A stretch of 39,201 nucleotides of DNA, taken from the NCBI GenBank assembly GCA_029778615.1, contig JAKOPZ010000066.1:1-39201 (forward strand), read 5' to 3'. The notes under the pieces were generated by a model. It saw only the letters and a program-made list of their open reading frames with translations. It was not told where the DNA came from and made no database searches. Numbering within the stretch: position 1 is the stretch's first letter; each line of letters begins with the position of its first letter. Shown one piece after another: positions 8,457-16,906 of this stretch. A program made the translations under genes and the position numbers. Source of the DNA: Chloroflexota bacterium. Lineage in GTDB: Bacteria; Chloroflexota; Anaerolineae; UBA4142; SHND01.

Positions 8457-9707
8457 TTACTTTAACGGGCTGATGAACGTCCACTTGCCGTCTTTGACAA
8501 CATTGGCGGACATGGTGGTAAGCGTCGTATCGCCGTTCGCGTCGAACGACCAGGGTGCGCCCAACATGCCGTTGAAATCTTTGGTCGCAAAGACTTCGTC
8601 GCGCATGCACGCGCGCGTTACGGTGCCTTTTGCCGAGCAGCGGTCGAGCGCGGCAAGAATGACGTTCATGGTTTCGTACGAATAGGTCGCGTAAAATTCG
8701 GGGTCGCCGCCGAATTTGGCTTTATAGTCCGAGAGCCATTTTTGTCCGGCGGGACTGGCTTTGGCAACTTCGGCGGGAGGAAGACCACCCGCAGTCGCAA
8801 TCATGCCTTCCGCATCCGACCCGGCTTCTTGAATGACCGAAGTGGTAAAGATGCCGTCAGGTCCGCCGAATTGACCTTTCCAACCGGCGGCGCGGAGGGC
8901 TTTGAGGACGAGACCGGGATGATTGGATTCGATACCGCCAAAATAGACCGACGCGGCACCGGATGACGCAATCTTGGTCGCGAGCGCGCTGTAATCGGTG
9001 GCTTTGATGTCAATGCCTTCGTGTCCTTTGACATCCAAACCAATTTTTTTCGCTTCGGCTTCAAACACATCGGCAACGCCTTTGCCGTACAATTGTTGGT
9101 CGTCCAAAATGTACACGGACGCGAACCCTTGGTCTTTGTACCAACGCGCGCCGACGGCGCCTTGAATATCATCTGCTGGAACGACGCGGGCGTAATTGCG
9201 CACTCCGGTCGGATAGTATTTCTGCGGTTCGCCTTCTTCCGCGCCGTTGGTCTTGGTCAGACCGGGGTATGTGTTCGCGGGGCTAACCATGACGAGCGGA
9301 CCGGCTTGATTCAAAATCGGAATCGAGAGTTTCGCGGCGCCCGAATTGTACGTGCCGAGGTACGCCAGCACTTCGGTATCTGCCACTGCTTTGTTGGCGT
9401 TCGCGGTCTCGACGGCGGGGTCCCACTGACCGAGCGCTGCACTGGCATCATCCCAGTGCAGGTATGTGATTTTGCACTTGCCATCTTTGGTGGTGGCGCC
9501 ATGGTCGCCCAACGCTTGATTGATGGCGTTTACCATCGTATCCGTCTGCGCTTTGGCGCCGCCTTGCTCGGGCAGAGACGAAACAATTTTGACGTTGCAC
9601 GCCGTCGCGCCCGGAACGGCGCCGCCACAAGCTGCAATAACAACGGAAACGGCAATGATGAGAATTGAGAGTACGAGAAACTTGCGCGCAAATAGCTTGC
9701 GATTCAT
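8457..9707 (-). CDS. livK: Branched-chain amino acid-type ABC substrate-binding lipoprotein
   Basis: 416 residues. A lipoprotein signal ends in IAAC (Cys27). The rest is a periplasmic-binding-protein type I fold (Peripla_BP_6) of the LivJ/LivK family: it starts VKIVSSLPEQGGAKAQTD, has the hinge-type motif LGTYNSGAAKLSIPILNQAG near 125-145, and a C-terminal lobe ending in WSFDANGD. It captures the amino acid or a related ligand outside the membrane and delivers it to LivH/LivM encoded downstream. The ATG has an AGGAGGAG site 9 nt upstream. It is the first large gene of its operon, with a consensus promoter about 350 bp upstream. The ligand cannot be told from the sequence. Confidence 0.92.
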   Translation of the reverse strand: MNRKLFARKFLVLSILIIAVSVVIAACGGAVPGATACNVKIVSSLPEQGGAKAQTDTMVNAINQALGDHGATTKDGKCKITYLHWDDASAALGQWDPAVETANANKAVADTEVLAYLGTYNSGAAKLSIPILNQAGPLVMVSPANTYPGLTKTNGAEEGEPQKYYPTGVRNYARVVPADDIQGAVGARWYKDQGFASVYILDDQQLYGKGVADVFEAEAKKIGLDVKGHEGIDIKATDYSALATKIASSGAASVYFGGIESNHPGLVLKALRAAGWKGQFGGPDGIFTTSVIQEAGSDAEGMIATAGGLPPAEVAKASPAGQKWLSDYKAKFGGDPEFYATYSYETMNVILAALDRCSAKGTVTRACMRDEVFATKDFNGMLGAPWSFDANGDTTLTTMSANVVKDGKWTFISPLK

Positions 9708-9904
9708 CTTCTATCTCCTCCTGAAGGGTGACTGACAAACATGTGTGCGGTCACGGTGTCGGGAACCGCACTGCCGTTCTCATCCGCGCAGAAAAAGCAT
9801 TCTGCTAGATCGCCACTCTGGGATGCGGCAAAGGTTTCGGTCCGGCAAATCGGCGTTCCACCTCCCTTGAATTGCAAAATATAGATCCAAAAGGGCAAGT
9901 CCAC
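9704..9904 (-). CDS. Possible small cysteine-containing leader ORF coupled to livK
   Basis: An open frame of 66 codons from a GTG; the frame is open back to about 9977. Its TGA overlaps the livK ATG (ATGA), so it could couple translation. It has Cys residues in PICRT and ECFFC contexts and no membrane segment. There is no good ribosome-binding site before the GTG and I do not recognise the protein. It may instead be untranslated leader or the decayed end of an older gene. Confidence 0.3.
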   Translation of the reverse strand: MDLPFWIYILQFKGGGTPICRTETFAASQSGDLAECFFCADENGSAVPDTVTAHMFVSHPSGGDRR

Positions 9905-10053
9905 GGGCTGCGTTGGTCGAGCATCGTGCAGCGTTTGATGAACGTAACAGGTTAGGTTAGCCCGCGCGCGCGGGGTTCAAATCATACGTCAGGGGAAAAA
10001 GATGACTGTCTCGACATTGAGTGTCCAAATAGGATATTGGGCAAGTCGGGCGA
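9708..10053 (-). other. Long 5' leader of livKHM
   Basis: About 340 nt separate the predicted transcription start (near 10047) from livK. It holds the possible small ORF described separately and a GC-rich CCCGCGCGCGCGGG tract at 9961-9974 that can fold on itself. I see no known riboswitch core and no terminator-like hairpin with a T run. Confidence 0.5.
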
Positions 10054-10083
10054 ATTATACGGTACGTTCCTGTTGAAGGTCAA
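10054..10083 (-). promoter_or_regulatory. Promoter of the livKHM operon
   Basis: Minus-strand -35 TTGACC (10078-10083), an 18-bp spacer and -10 TATAAT (10054-10059), a near-consensus housekeeping promoter. It lies about 90 bp after the livF stop, so livKHM can be expressed apart from the upstream hybrid operon. Confidence 0.75.
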
Positions 10084-10169
10084 GCGCGCCGGAATAGAGA
10101 TTGCCGAATCCCGATAGAATGAGCATCTCGCGCCTTGCGATGAGCACGTCGCATTTTAACCTCCGCGCC

Positions 10170-10883
10170 TTATGCCTCGCCGAGATACGCTTTGCGGACT
10201 TCTTCGTTTTCTGCCAATTCTTTTGCGTTGCCTTGCAGGATGATGCGCCCCGTCTCCAACACATAGCCGCGATTCGCCACCGAAAGCGCGCGTGCGGCAT
10301 TTTGTTCAACCAGCAGAATGGTAGTTCCTTCGTCGTTCAATGCTTTGATAATGTCAAAGATGGTGTCCACGAGTACGGGCGCGAGCCCCATCGAAGGTTC
10401 GTCGAGCAGGAGAATGCGCGGGCGCGTCATTAGCGCGCGCCCCATCGCGAGCATTTGCTGTTCTCCACCGGATAATGTTCCGCCCGCTTGATTGCGGCGT
10501 TCGGCAAGACGCGGAAACAAATGAAACACATGCTCCAAATCTTTTTTCACGCCGTCGGCATCCTTGCGCGAATAGGCGCCCATTTCTAGATTTTCCATTA
10601 CCGTCAAGCGCGTAAAAATCTGGCGTCCTTCCGGCGATTGTCCAATGCCTTTGCTCACAATCAGATGCGCGGGCAAGCCGCTGATTTTTTCGCCATTGAG
10701 TTCGACACTCCCCTGTTTCGGATGGAGCAGTCCCGAAATGGTTTTGAGCGTGGTCGTTTTGCCTGCGCCATTCGAACCGATGAGGGTAACTACTTCGCCC
10801 TTTTCGACCGTGAGCGAAATCCCTTTCAGTGCATGAATGTGCCCGTAATAGGTGTGAATGTCATTGACGGCTAAGAGTGGCAT
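10170..10883 (-). CDS. livF: Branched-chain amino acid ABC transporter ATPase (LivF type)
   Basis: A 237-residue ABC ATPase of the LivF family. Walker A is GSNGAGKTT (33-41), the signature is LSGGEQQMLAMGRAL, and Walker B is ILLLDEPSMGLAP. The GLAP motif after Walker B and the short C-terminus (ending EEVRKAYLGEA) are typical of LivF. It powers import with LivG and the LivH/LivM permeases. Two LivH/LivM pairs but only one LivF are encoded in the window, so it likely serves both. A short inverted repeat lies between it and livG, and no strong ribosome-binding site precedes the ATG. Confidence 0.95.
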   Translation of the reverse strand: MPLLAVNDIHTYYGHIHALKGISLTVEKGEVVTLIGSNGAGKTTTLKTISGLLHPKQGSVELNGEKISGLPAHLIVSKGIGQSPEGRQIFTRLTVMENLEMGAYSRKDADGVKKDLEHVFHLFPRLAERRNQAGGTLSGGEQQMLAMGRALMTRPRILLLDEPSMGLAPVLVDTIFDIIKALNDEGTTILLVEQNAARALSVANRGYVLETGRIILQGNAKELAENEEVRKAYLGEA

Positions 10884-10893
10884 GTGAGTTCCA

Positions 10894-10964
10894 TGTCATT
10901 TCCAGCGGATGTGAGAAATCTCGACTTTGGCCAAACGCGATTTCTCGCTCCGCTCGAAATAACA
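10894..10964. repeat. Inverted repeat between livG and livF
   Basis: Arms 10894-10920 and 10939-10964 are imperfect complements. Each is a version of TGTCATTTCGAGCGGAGCGAGA, split here as TGTCATTTCcAGCGGA and the GAGAAATC end. The element fills nearly the whole 88-bp spacer. It looks like a short palindromic interspersed element inserted without breaking the operon. Confidence 0.65.
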
Positions 10965-10971
10965 AAAATGA

Positions 10972-11748
10972 TTAGATGTGCATTTCCGACGAGCCCAGAT
11001 ACGCTTCGCGCACGCGCGGATTTTGTTGGACTTGCTGGGGTGAACCTTCGGCAATCTTGACGCCGAAATCCAAAACGGTCACGCGTTCCGAAATCGTCAT
11101 CACAACGCGCATGTGATGTTCAATCAACAAAATCGTGACGTTCATTTCCTGCCGCACCTTGCGAATGAAATCCACCATCGCCAACGATTCTTGCGGATTC
11201 ATGCCTGCTGTCGGTTCGTCGAGGAGCAGCAATTTGGGTTCGGTGCCGAGCGCCCGAGCAATTTCCAAACGACGCTGTTCGCCGTACGAAAGATTTTTCG
11301 CCAAATTGTTTTCTTTGCCGCGCAGACCGACAAAGCGCAAGAGTTCACGTCCGTGCGTCGTCACGCGCGCTTCTTCTTCGCGGGTTGCCTTGTTATGTGT
11401 AATCGCGCCGATGACGCCCGCTTTCATGCGGGGATGCTGTCCCACCATCACATTCTCCAGCGCGGTCATGTTGCCAAAGAGACGGATGTTTTGAAAAGTG
11501 CGCGCAATGCCCAGCGACGTAATTTGGTGCATCTTCATGCCCACCGTCGGCTTGCCCTGAAATTGAATCAGCCCTTCTTCCGGAGTGTAATAGCCGGTGA
11601 TGCAATTGAAAAAGGTTGTTTTGCCCGCGCCGTTTGGACCGATGAGACTTACAATCGAGCCCTCTTCGATTTCAAAATCCACGCTGTCCACGGCGGTCAA
11701 GCCGCCAAAGCGTTTGGTCACACCTTTTGCGCTGAGGATAGTTGCCAT
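10972..11748 (-). CDS. livG: Branched-chain amino acid ABC transporter ATPase (LivG type)
   Basis: An ABC ATPase of the LivG family, 258 residues from the ATG at 11748. Walker A is GPNGAGKTTFFN, the signature LSYGEQRRLEIARAL and Walker B LLLLDEPTAGMNP, with the long insertion after the Q-loop typical of LivG (GMTALENVMVGQHP-like region). The frame extends 7 codons to a GTG at 11769, but those codons lie inside a heptad repeat, so I prefer the ATG. Neither start has a good ribosome-binding site. LivG and LivF form the ATPase heterodimer of the hydrophobic amino acid transporters encoded on both sides. Confidence 0.94.
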   Translation of the reverse strand: MATILSAKGVTKRFGGLTAVDSVDFEIEEGSIVSLIGPNGAGKTTFFNCITGYYTPEEGLIQFQGKPTVGMKMHQITSLGIARTFQNIRLFGNMTALENVMVGQHPRMKAGVIGAITHNKATREEEARVTTHGRELLRFVGLRGKENNLAKNLSYGEQRRLEIARALGTEPKLLLLDEPTAGMNPQESLAMVDFIRKVRQEMNVTILLIEHHMRVVMTISERVTVLDFGVKIAEGSPQQVQQNPRVREAYLGSSEMHI

Positions 11749-11753
11749 GAGTT

Positions 11754-11825
11754 GGGTATCAGGTATCACGTATCAAGTATCGGGTATTCCATGCGACCCT
11801 ACTACTTGCTACCTGCTACATGCTC
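11754..11825. repeat. Heptad-periodic inverted repeat, copy 1
   Basis: Period-7 units of the type GTATCAG, GTATCAC, GTATCAA run toward the centre, and their degenerate complements (CTACTTG, CTACCTG, CTACATG) follow after a short loop. It fills the spacer between glnQ and livG and touches the start region of livG. Confidence 0.75.
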
Positions 11826-12563
11826 CTAATGCAGAATCTTGCTCAAGAATTGTCTCATGCGTTCGTTATCTGGGTTGTCAAACATATCGCGCGGGGGACC
11901 TTCGGCGACGATTTGTCCTGCCTCCATAAACACCACGCGTGACGCCGCGTTTCGCGCGAATCCCATTTCGTGCGAGACGACGAGCATGGTCATTCCTTCG
12001 TTCGCCAAATCAAGCATGACATCCAGCACTTCGTTAATCATTTCCGGGTCGAGCGCGCTGGTCGGTTCATCAAATAACATTACTTTGGGATTCATCGCGA
12101 GCGCGCGGGCAATGGCAACGCGCTGTTGTTGTCCGCCCGAAAGTTGTGCGGGATAGCTGTTGGCTTTTTCCGGAATCCGGACTTTGCGTAAAAGGTCATG
12201 GGCAATTTCTTGGCTTGCCTTTTTATCGCGTTTGCGGACTTGGGTCTGGGCGAGCGTCAGATTTTCAAGAACCGTCAAGTGCGGAAATAAATTAAACTGC
12301 TGAAAGACCATGCCCACTTCGGCGCGCACTGCGTTGATGTTGCGATGTTTGGAATCAATCACGTTTCCATCCACCACCACGCGTCCGCCGTCAATAGTCT
12401 CCAGTCCGTTGATGGAACGCAAGAGCGTAGATTTGCCGCAACCGCTCGGTCCGATGACGACCAACACTTCGCCTTTGTTCACGTGTGTGGAAACACCGCG
12501 CAGTGCGTGCACGCTGCCAAAATGTTTGTGAACCTCTTCGATGCGTACGATGGCGTTGTTCAT
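11826..12563 (-). CDS. glnQ: Polar amino acid ABC transporter ATPase (GlnQ type)
   Basis: A 245-residue ABC ATPase of the polar-amino-acid (PAAT) family. Walker A is GPSGCGKSTLLR, the signature LSGGQQQRVAIARAL, and Walker B VMLFDEPTSALDPE, followed by VVSHEMGFAR, which is diagnostic for GlnQ/ArtP/HisP-type ATPases. I start at the ATG 12563, which overlaps the permease stop as ATGA and has GGTGGA upstream; an ATG four codons earlier would overlap more. It energises the permease encoded just upstream and sits in the same transcript as LivG/LivF. Confidence 0.94.
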   Translation of the reverse strand: MNNAIVRIEEVHKHFGSVHALRGVSTHVNKGEVLVVIGPSGCGKSTLLRSINGLETIDGGRVVVDGNVIDSKHRNINAVRAEVGMVFQQFNLFPHLTVLENLTLAQTQVRKRDKKASQEIAHDLLRKVRIPEKANSYPAQLSGGQQQRVAIARALAMNPKVMLFDEPTSALDPEMINEVLDVMLDLANEGMTMLVVSHEMGFARNAASRVVFMEAGQIVAEGPPRDMFDNPDNERMRQFLSKILH

Positions 12564-13435
12564 AATTGTTTCCACCGTGTCTCGATCCAGCGCGTAAAGC
12601 CGGACAAGATGAGCGTGAGCGACAAATACAGAAACGCGAGCGAGCTGTAGGTTTCGATATAGCGAAAGGACGCCGCCGCATACAAGCGCGCTTCTTGTGT
12701 CATGTCGCGCACGCCGAGCGCGGAAACGAGCGACGAATCTTTGAGCATCGCAATCAAATCGTTGCCGAGCGGCGGCAGCACGCGCCGAATCGCTTGTGGC
12801 AGAATTACAAAGCGCATCGCTTGGGTGTACGTCATGCCAAGCGAGCGCGCCGCTTCCATTTGTCCTTTGCCGATAGATTCAATTCCCGCACGAAAGGTTT
12901 CCGCTTCAAAGCCGCCATAAGCAAACGCCAACGCCAAGATGCAGCGCGACGCAAAATCAATGTCGCGCGATTGCAGATTCATCAAAAAGTTGCCGCCGCC
13001 GAGCACCGGACTGAGCCACGCACCCAATCCGTTCACAGGCACAATCGCGAGCGGCACGATGACGAATGCCCAATACAACAATTGAACCAAAATCGGAACG
13101 CCGCGAATAATTTGAACGTAAAACGTGGCAAGATTAAAGATGATTGGATTTTTGGAGACGCGCCCCAAGCCCGCGAACAAGCCAATCAAGATTGCGAGTG
13201 CATACGAAACGACTGCAACAAAGAGGGTGGTGCTGATGCCATTGATGATGCGCGTGAGCGCCGTGACGTATGTTTCGTTGGTGCTGAATTGATAAACTAA
13301 AAAGACGCCGAGCAAGAGAACAATGATGAGCCAAAAGGGGAGTGCGGCAATTTGGTCTACGGCGCGAGCTTGTGCAGTGCGCGGCGTTTCCGATGGCAGG
13401 ATGTTTGCGGATTGGGGACCGCTCGGTGATTGCAT
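12560..13435 (-). CDS. Polar amino acid ABC transporter permease (GlnP/HisM family)
   Basis: A 291-residue inner-membrane permease of the His/Glu/Gln/Arg family. It has an N-terminal hydrophobic segment (34-52), the 3-TMR-type domain, and the EAA loop (ARSLGMTYTQAMRFVILPQAIRRVLPPLGND compressed to the family's G...I.LPxA pattern) that docks onto the ATPase. Only one such permease is present, so it probably works as a homodimer. The residues 125-145 insertion (PVNGLGAWLSPVLGGG) makes the first loop somewhat long. It follows the giant binding protein after a strong hairpin, and glnQ is coupled to its stop. Confidence 0.92.
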   Translation of the reverse strand: MQSPSGPQSANILPSETPRTAQARAVDQIAALPFWLIIVLLLGVFLVYQFSTNETYVTALTRIINGISTTLFVAVVSYALAILIGLFAGLGRVSKNPIIFNLATFYVQIIRGVPILVQLLYWAFVIVPLAIVPVNGLGAWLSPVLGGGNFLMNLQSRDIDFASRCILALAFAYGGFEAETFRAGIESIGKGQMEAARSLGMTYTQAMRFVILPQAIRRVLPPLGNDLIAMLKDSSLVSALGVRDMTQEARLYAAASFRYIETYSSLAFLYLSLTLILSGFTRWIETRWKQL

Positions 13436-13450
13436 AATGGCAAATGAGTT

Positions 13451-13484
13451 TGGGCAAAGCCGTCGTCATTGACGGCTTTGCCCA
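13451..13484 (-). promoter_or_regulatory. Intercistronic hairpin after the triple binding-protein gene
   Basis: A perfect 14-bp stem (TGGGCAAAGCCGTC with GACGGCTTTGCCCA) with a 6-nt loop, 13 bp after the stop of the 1070-residue gene and before the permease start. There is no T run, so it more likely protects the upstream mRNA or lowers permease expression than terminates. Confidence 0.7.
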
Positions 13485-13497
13485 CCGAGATACCTGC

Positions 13498-16400
13498 TTA
13501 TTGTTTTGGTGGATAGACCTGTACCCACTCGGTGCCTTTGACTTGATTGATGACGACGTTCGTGGATTCGGGCGGGCGGTCGCCATTGGCATCGAACGAG
13601 ATTGCGCCGGTTACGCCGTCAATCTTGACCGCGCGCACGGCGTCTGCCAATGCCTTGCGTCCGATGTGCAGATTGCCGTCCGCATCCACTTTGGCGGATG
13701 CTTTCAACGCTTCGACAAGCACGTTAACCGCGTCGTAGGTCTGCGGGCTAAAGACGATGTTTTCTTTTTTACCGCCTTTTGCCTCGTACGCAGTCACAAA
13801 GTCTTGGTACGAAGTGCCCTGCTGCGCGGAACCAAACGACGCGTATTGTCCCTGTGCGGCATCGCCGGCAGTTTCAATGAACTTGGGCGAGTACGTGCCA
13901 TCCGAGCTCACAAACACGGCCTTGTCCAAACCGACTTCGTTCTTTTGTACGACGAGCACTGCCGCTTCGGGCCAAAAGCCACCGAAATAAATTACATCCG
14001 GTTGATTCGCCGCGACTTTGGTCAGCGTCGAGCGAAAATCTTTTTCGCCGACGGTGACGGCTTCCATGTCGCCGACGACGGTGCCGCCAGCCGCTTTGAA
14101 TGCGTCGGCGAACGCTTGCGCCAAACCTTCACCATACGGCGAACCGTCGTGAATGACGGCGGCTTTGGTGAGTTTCAATTCTTTTGCCACATAGTTTGCC
14201 ACCGCCGGACCCTGAATCGCATCATTGAACGCGGTGCGGAAAACGGTTTGCAGACCGCGTGCGGTGACCTGGACTGCGGTCGCAGATGGCGAAATGGAAA
14301 CGATGTGTGCCTTGTCCAGAATTTCTGTGCCGGGGATTTCGCCGGAAGAGCACATGAAACCAATGTGACCGACAATTGCGGTATTGGCGACAATCTTGTT
14401 GCCGATAGTGGTGCCGCCGGGACCGGAGCATTGGTCATCTTCGGAAACGATTTCGAGTTTAAAGCCGCTGATGTCAGTTCCGAATTTGTCGGCTGCCATC
14501 TGCGCCCCGAGCTGCATGTCCTGACCGAACGAGGCAAGGTCGCCCGTCAAAGCCGCGCTGAACGATGCTTTGATGGTGTCGCCTTTTTTCACAACTACTT
14601 CGCCCCATTCGTCGGGACCGCTGCTGCTGCTTGACGATTTGGGCGGGTAGACCTGCACCCACTCGGTGCCTTTGACTTGATTGATGACAACGTTCGTGGA
14701 TTCGGGCGGGCGGTCACCGGTGGCATCGAACGAGATTGCGCCGGTCACACCGTCAATCTTGGTCGCGCGAATCGCATCCACCAATGCTTTGCGTCCGACG
14801 ACGAGGTTGCCATCCGCATCCACTTTGGACGCGGCTTTGAGCGCTTGCACCAATACATTGACCGCATCGTAGGTCTGCGGACTAAAGACGATGTTTTCCT
14901 TTTTGCCGCCTTTTGCCTCGTATGCTTTTACATAGTCGTCGTACCCCGAACCTTGTTGCGACGAACCGAACGAAGCATACACACCTTGTCCGGCATCACC
15001 GGCAGTTTCGATGAACTTGGGCGTGTAGGTGCCGTCCGCGCTCATGAACACGGCTTTGTCGAGACCGACTTCGTTCTTTTGCACGACGAGCACTGCCGCT
15101 TCGGGCCAGAACCCGCCAAAGAAAATAATGTCGGGTTGGTTCGCCGCGACTTTGGTCAAGGTCGCGCGAAAATCTTTTTCGCCGACAGTGACGGCTTCCA
15201 TATCGCCGACCACTTGTCCGCCGCCGGCTTTGAACGCGTCGGCGAACGCCTGCGCCAAACCTTCGCCATACGGCGAACCGTCGTGAATGACGGCGGCTTT
15301 TTTCAGCCCCAATTCTTTGAGCACAAAATTCGCGTCGGCGGGTCCTTGAATCTTGTCATTGAACGCGGTGCGGAACACGGTTTGCAAACCGCGCGCCGTG
15401 ACCTGTACTGCGGTTGCCGAAGGCGAAATGCTGGCGATATGCGCCTTGTCCAGAATTTCGGTGCCGGGGATTTCGCCGGAAGAGCACATAAAGCTGATGG
15501 CGGCGACGATTTGCGGGTCCGCCGCAATTTTGTTTGCAACTGTAGTGCCGCCGGGACCGGAGCATTGGTCATCTTCGGAAACGATTTCGATAGCAAAGCC
15601 ATTCACATCGCCGCCGAATTTCTCGGCTGCCATTTGGGCGCCCTGCTGCATGTCGAGACCGTACACCGCAAGGTCGCCGGTCAAAGCCGCGCTAAACGCA
15701 ACTTTGATTTTGTCGCCTTTTTTGATGGTCACGTCGCCCCATTCATCCGCCGCGCCGGCTGTTGGCGTTTGCGCGTACGAAGGCGATTGCGTTTGGTCGT
15801 AATCAACTTGTTGTCCCGCAAACCATTTGTTGGCGAGCGCCTGCAATGTGCCATCGGCGCGCATGGCGGCGAGGGCGGCGTTGACGGGTTTCACCAAATC
15901 GGAACCTTTGGGGAAAACAAAGCCGAGTTGTTGACCGACGAGTTTGCCGTCGAGCAATTTGATTTTGTCGGCGTTGACGCCAACATAACCGACACCTGCT
16001 GTATCGTCAATCACGACGCCGTCTACATCTTTGCTAATGAGCGCTTGCACCGCGTCACCGAATGAATCGAACGCGACAACGCGATTTTCGCCGACGAGCT
16101 TGATGGCTTCATCGTAATTGGTCGTGCCTTTTTGCGTACCGAGTTTCGCGCTCGTGCTGGCTTTGATGTCGTCAATGGACTTGAAACGTTCATCATCTTT
16201 GCCCACCATGATGCGTTGGTCTACCGAAATATAGCCGTCGGAAAAATCAACTGTCTTGGCGCGTTCGTCGGTGATGGTGATACCGTCGGCTGCCATGTCG
16301 AATTGTCCTTGCGACACGGCAGTAATCATGCTGTCCCACGCGATTTCTTTGAACTCGGGTTTGCAATTCAAACGTTTGCAAATTTCCGCGAGCGCGTCGT

Positions 16401-16710
16401 AATCCCAACCTTCCGCTTTGCCGTTATCGAGGCGGATATAGTTAAAGGGGATGTACGCGTTTTCGACCGCGACGGAAATCGTCTTACCGCCGAGGTCGGG
16501 CAGAGTGGCGGCAGGCGCAGTCGGCTGCGCCGCTGTTGGCTGCGCGGGCACCGCGGTGGGTTGTGCGGGAACGGCTGTGGGTTGTGGTGCCGTCGTCGGC
16601 GCGGGGGGGGGTGTTGCGGGCGTACCGCAGGCGCTGATGACGAGCATCAACGTCAAAAGCAGTGCGCCAAAAACAATGGTGCGTTTGGTTGAAACTGACG
16701 TACGTTTCAT
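13498..16710 (-). CDS. Chimeric triple-domain ABC substrate-binding lipoprotein (PAAT domain plus two LivJ/K domains)
   Basis: 1070 residues, far longer than a normal binding protein (250-420). Order: lipoprotein signal with ISAC (Cys28); PTAVPAQ-type linker (29-68); a family-3 (SBP_bac_3, GlnH-like) domain about 69-305, with [30 protein letters not shown] and a C-terminal ANKWF; linker; a LivJ/K-type (Peripla_BP_6) domain 322-691; a Ser6 linker; a second LivJ/K-type domain 700-1069. The two LivJ/K domains are tandem duplicates (offset 378 residues) sharing long identical runs, including [12 protein letters not shown] and [17 protein letters not shown], so each has a Cys pair. A strong GGAGGAG site precedes the ATG. 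Neighbours encode permeases and ATPases of both transporter families, suggesting one tethered receptor feeds both channels; this is inference. Confidence 0.93.
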   Translation of the reverse strand: MKRTSVSTKRTIVFGALLLTLMLVISACGTPATPPPAPTTAPQPTAVPAQPTAVPAQPTAAQPTAPAATLPDLGGKTISVAVENAYIPFNYIRLDNGKAEGWDYDALAEICKRLNCKPEFKEIAWDSMITAVSQGQFDMAADGITITDERAKTVDFSDGYISVDQRIMVGKDDERFKSIDDIKASTSAKLGTQKGTTNYDEAIKLVGENRVVAFDSFGDAVQALISKDVDGVVIDDTAGVGYVGVNADKIKLLDGKLVGQQLGFVFPKGSDLVKPVNAALAAMRADGTLQALANKWFAGQQVDYDQTQSPSYAQTPTAGAADEWGDVTIKKGDKIKVAFSAALTGDLAVYGLDMQQGAQMAAEKFGGDVNGFAIEIVSEDDQCSGPGGTTVANKIAADPQIVAAISFMCSSGEIPGTEILDKAHIASISPSATAVQVTARGLQTVFRTAFNDKIQGPADANFVLKELGLKKAAVIHDGSPYGEGLAQAFADAFKAGGGQVVGDMEAVTVGEKDFRATLTKVAANQPDIIFFGGFWPEAAVLVVQKNEVGLDKAVFMSADGTYTPKFIETAGDAGQGVYASFGSSQQGSGYDDYVKAYEAKGGKKENIVFSPQTYDAVNVLVQALKAASKVDADGNLVVGRKALVDAIRATKIDGVTGAISFDATGDRPPESTNVVINQVKGTEWVQVYPPKSSSSSSGPDEWGEVVVKKGDTIKASFSAALTGDLASFGQDMQLGAQMAADKFGTDISGFKLEIVSEDDQCSGPGGTTIGNKIVANTAIVGHIGFMCSSGEIPGTEILDKAHIVSISPSATAVQVTARGLQTVFRTAFNDAIQGPAVANYVAKELKLTKAAVIHDGSPYGEGLAQAFADAFKAAGGTVVGDMEAVTVGEKDFRSTLTKVAANQPDVIYFGGFWPEAAVLVVQKNEVGLDKAVFVSSDGTYSPKFIETAGDAAQGQYASFGSAQQGTSYQDFVTAYEAKGGKKENIVFSPQTYDAVNVLVEALKASAKVDADGNLHIGRKALADAVRAVKIDGVTGAISFDANGDRPPESTNVVINQVKGTEWVQVYPPKQ
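13504..15747 (-). repeat. Tandem 1.1-kb duplication inside the triple binding-protein gene
   Basis: Units 13504-14613 and 14638-15747 encode the two LivJ/K-type domains. The offset is 1134 bp, and nucleotide similarity is high throughout, including at third codon positions. This indicates a recent in-frame duplication or ongoing gene conversion. Confidence 0.85.
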
Positions 16711-16790
16711 GTGGTTCTCCTCCTCCGAGAACAGTCATGCATCCGGCATGACATCAAACAATTGAATTTGCGCATAGTGCGCGCTGGAAG

Positions 16791-16807
16791 CGAGTCGGTC
16801 CGACTCG
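16791..16807. repeat. 17-bp palindrome in the leader of the triple binding-protein gene
   Basis: CGAGTCGGTCCGACTCG, an inverted repeat with one unpaired central base, sits in the 5' leader about 80 bp before the start codon. It can be a protein site or a small hairpin. Confidence 0.55.
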
Positions 16808-16865
16808 TGCGTTCTTAACGCAATGCGCGACGGGGGCGAGAGTGTCGCGCTTGGTTCGGGGCGCG

Positions 16866-16894
16866 AGTATAGCAAAACACAGGCGTATATGCAA
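16866..16894 (-). promoter_or_regulatory. Promoter of the triple binding-protein gene
   Basis: Minus-strand -35 TTGCAT (16889-16894), a 17-bp spacer and -10 TATACT (16866-16871). It would give a leader of about 150 nt and let the binding-protein, PAAT and livG/F genes be expressed apart from the two permease genes upstream. The -35 is weak. Confidence 0.5.
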
Positions 16895-16906
16895 AACTGC
16901 GCGCGC

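Noticed and set aside
9708-10053. Amino-acid-sensing riboswitch in the livK leader
   Set aside because: I looked for a lysine-, glycine- or T-box-like core and an expression-platform hairpin with a T run and found neither.
13444-16065. Open frames of 396 and 462 codons on the plus strand
   Set aside because: Antisense to the triple binding-protein gene; their similarity to each other only mirrors the duplicated domains.
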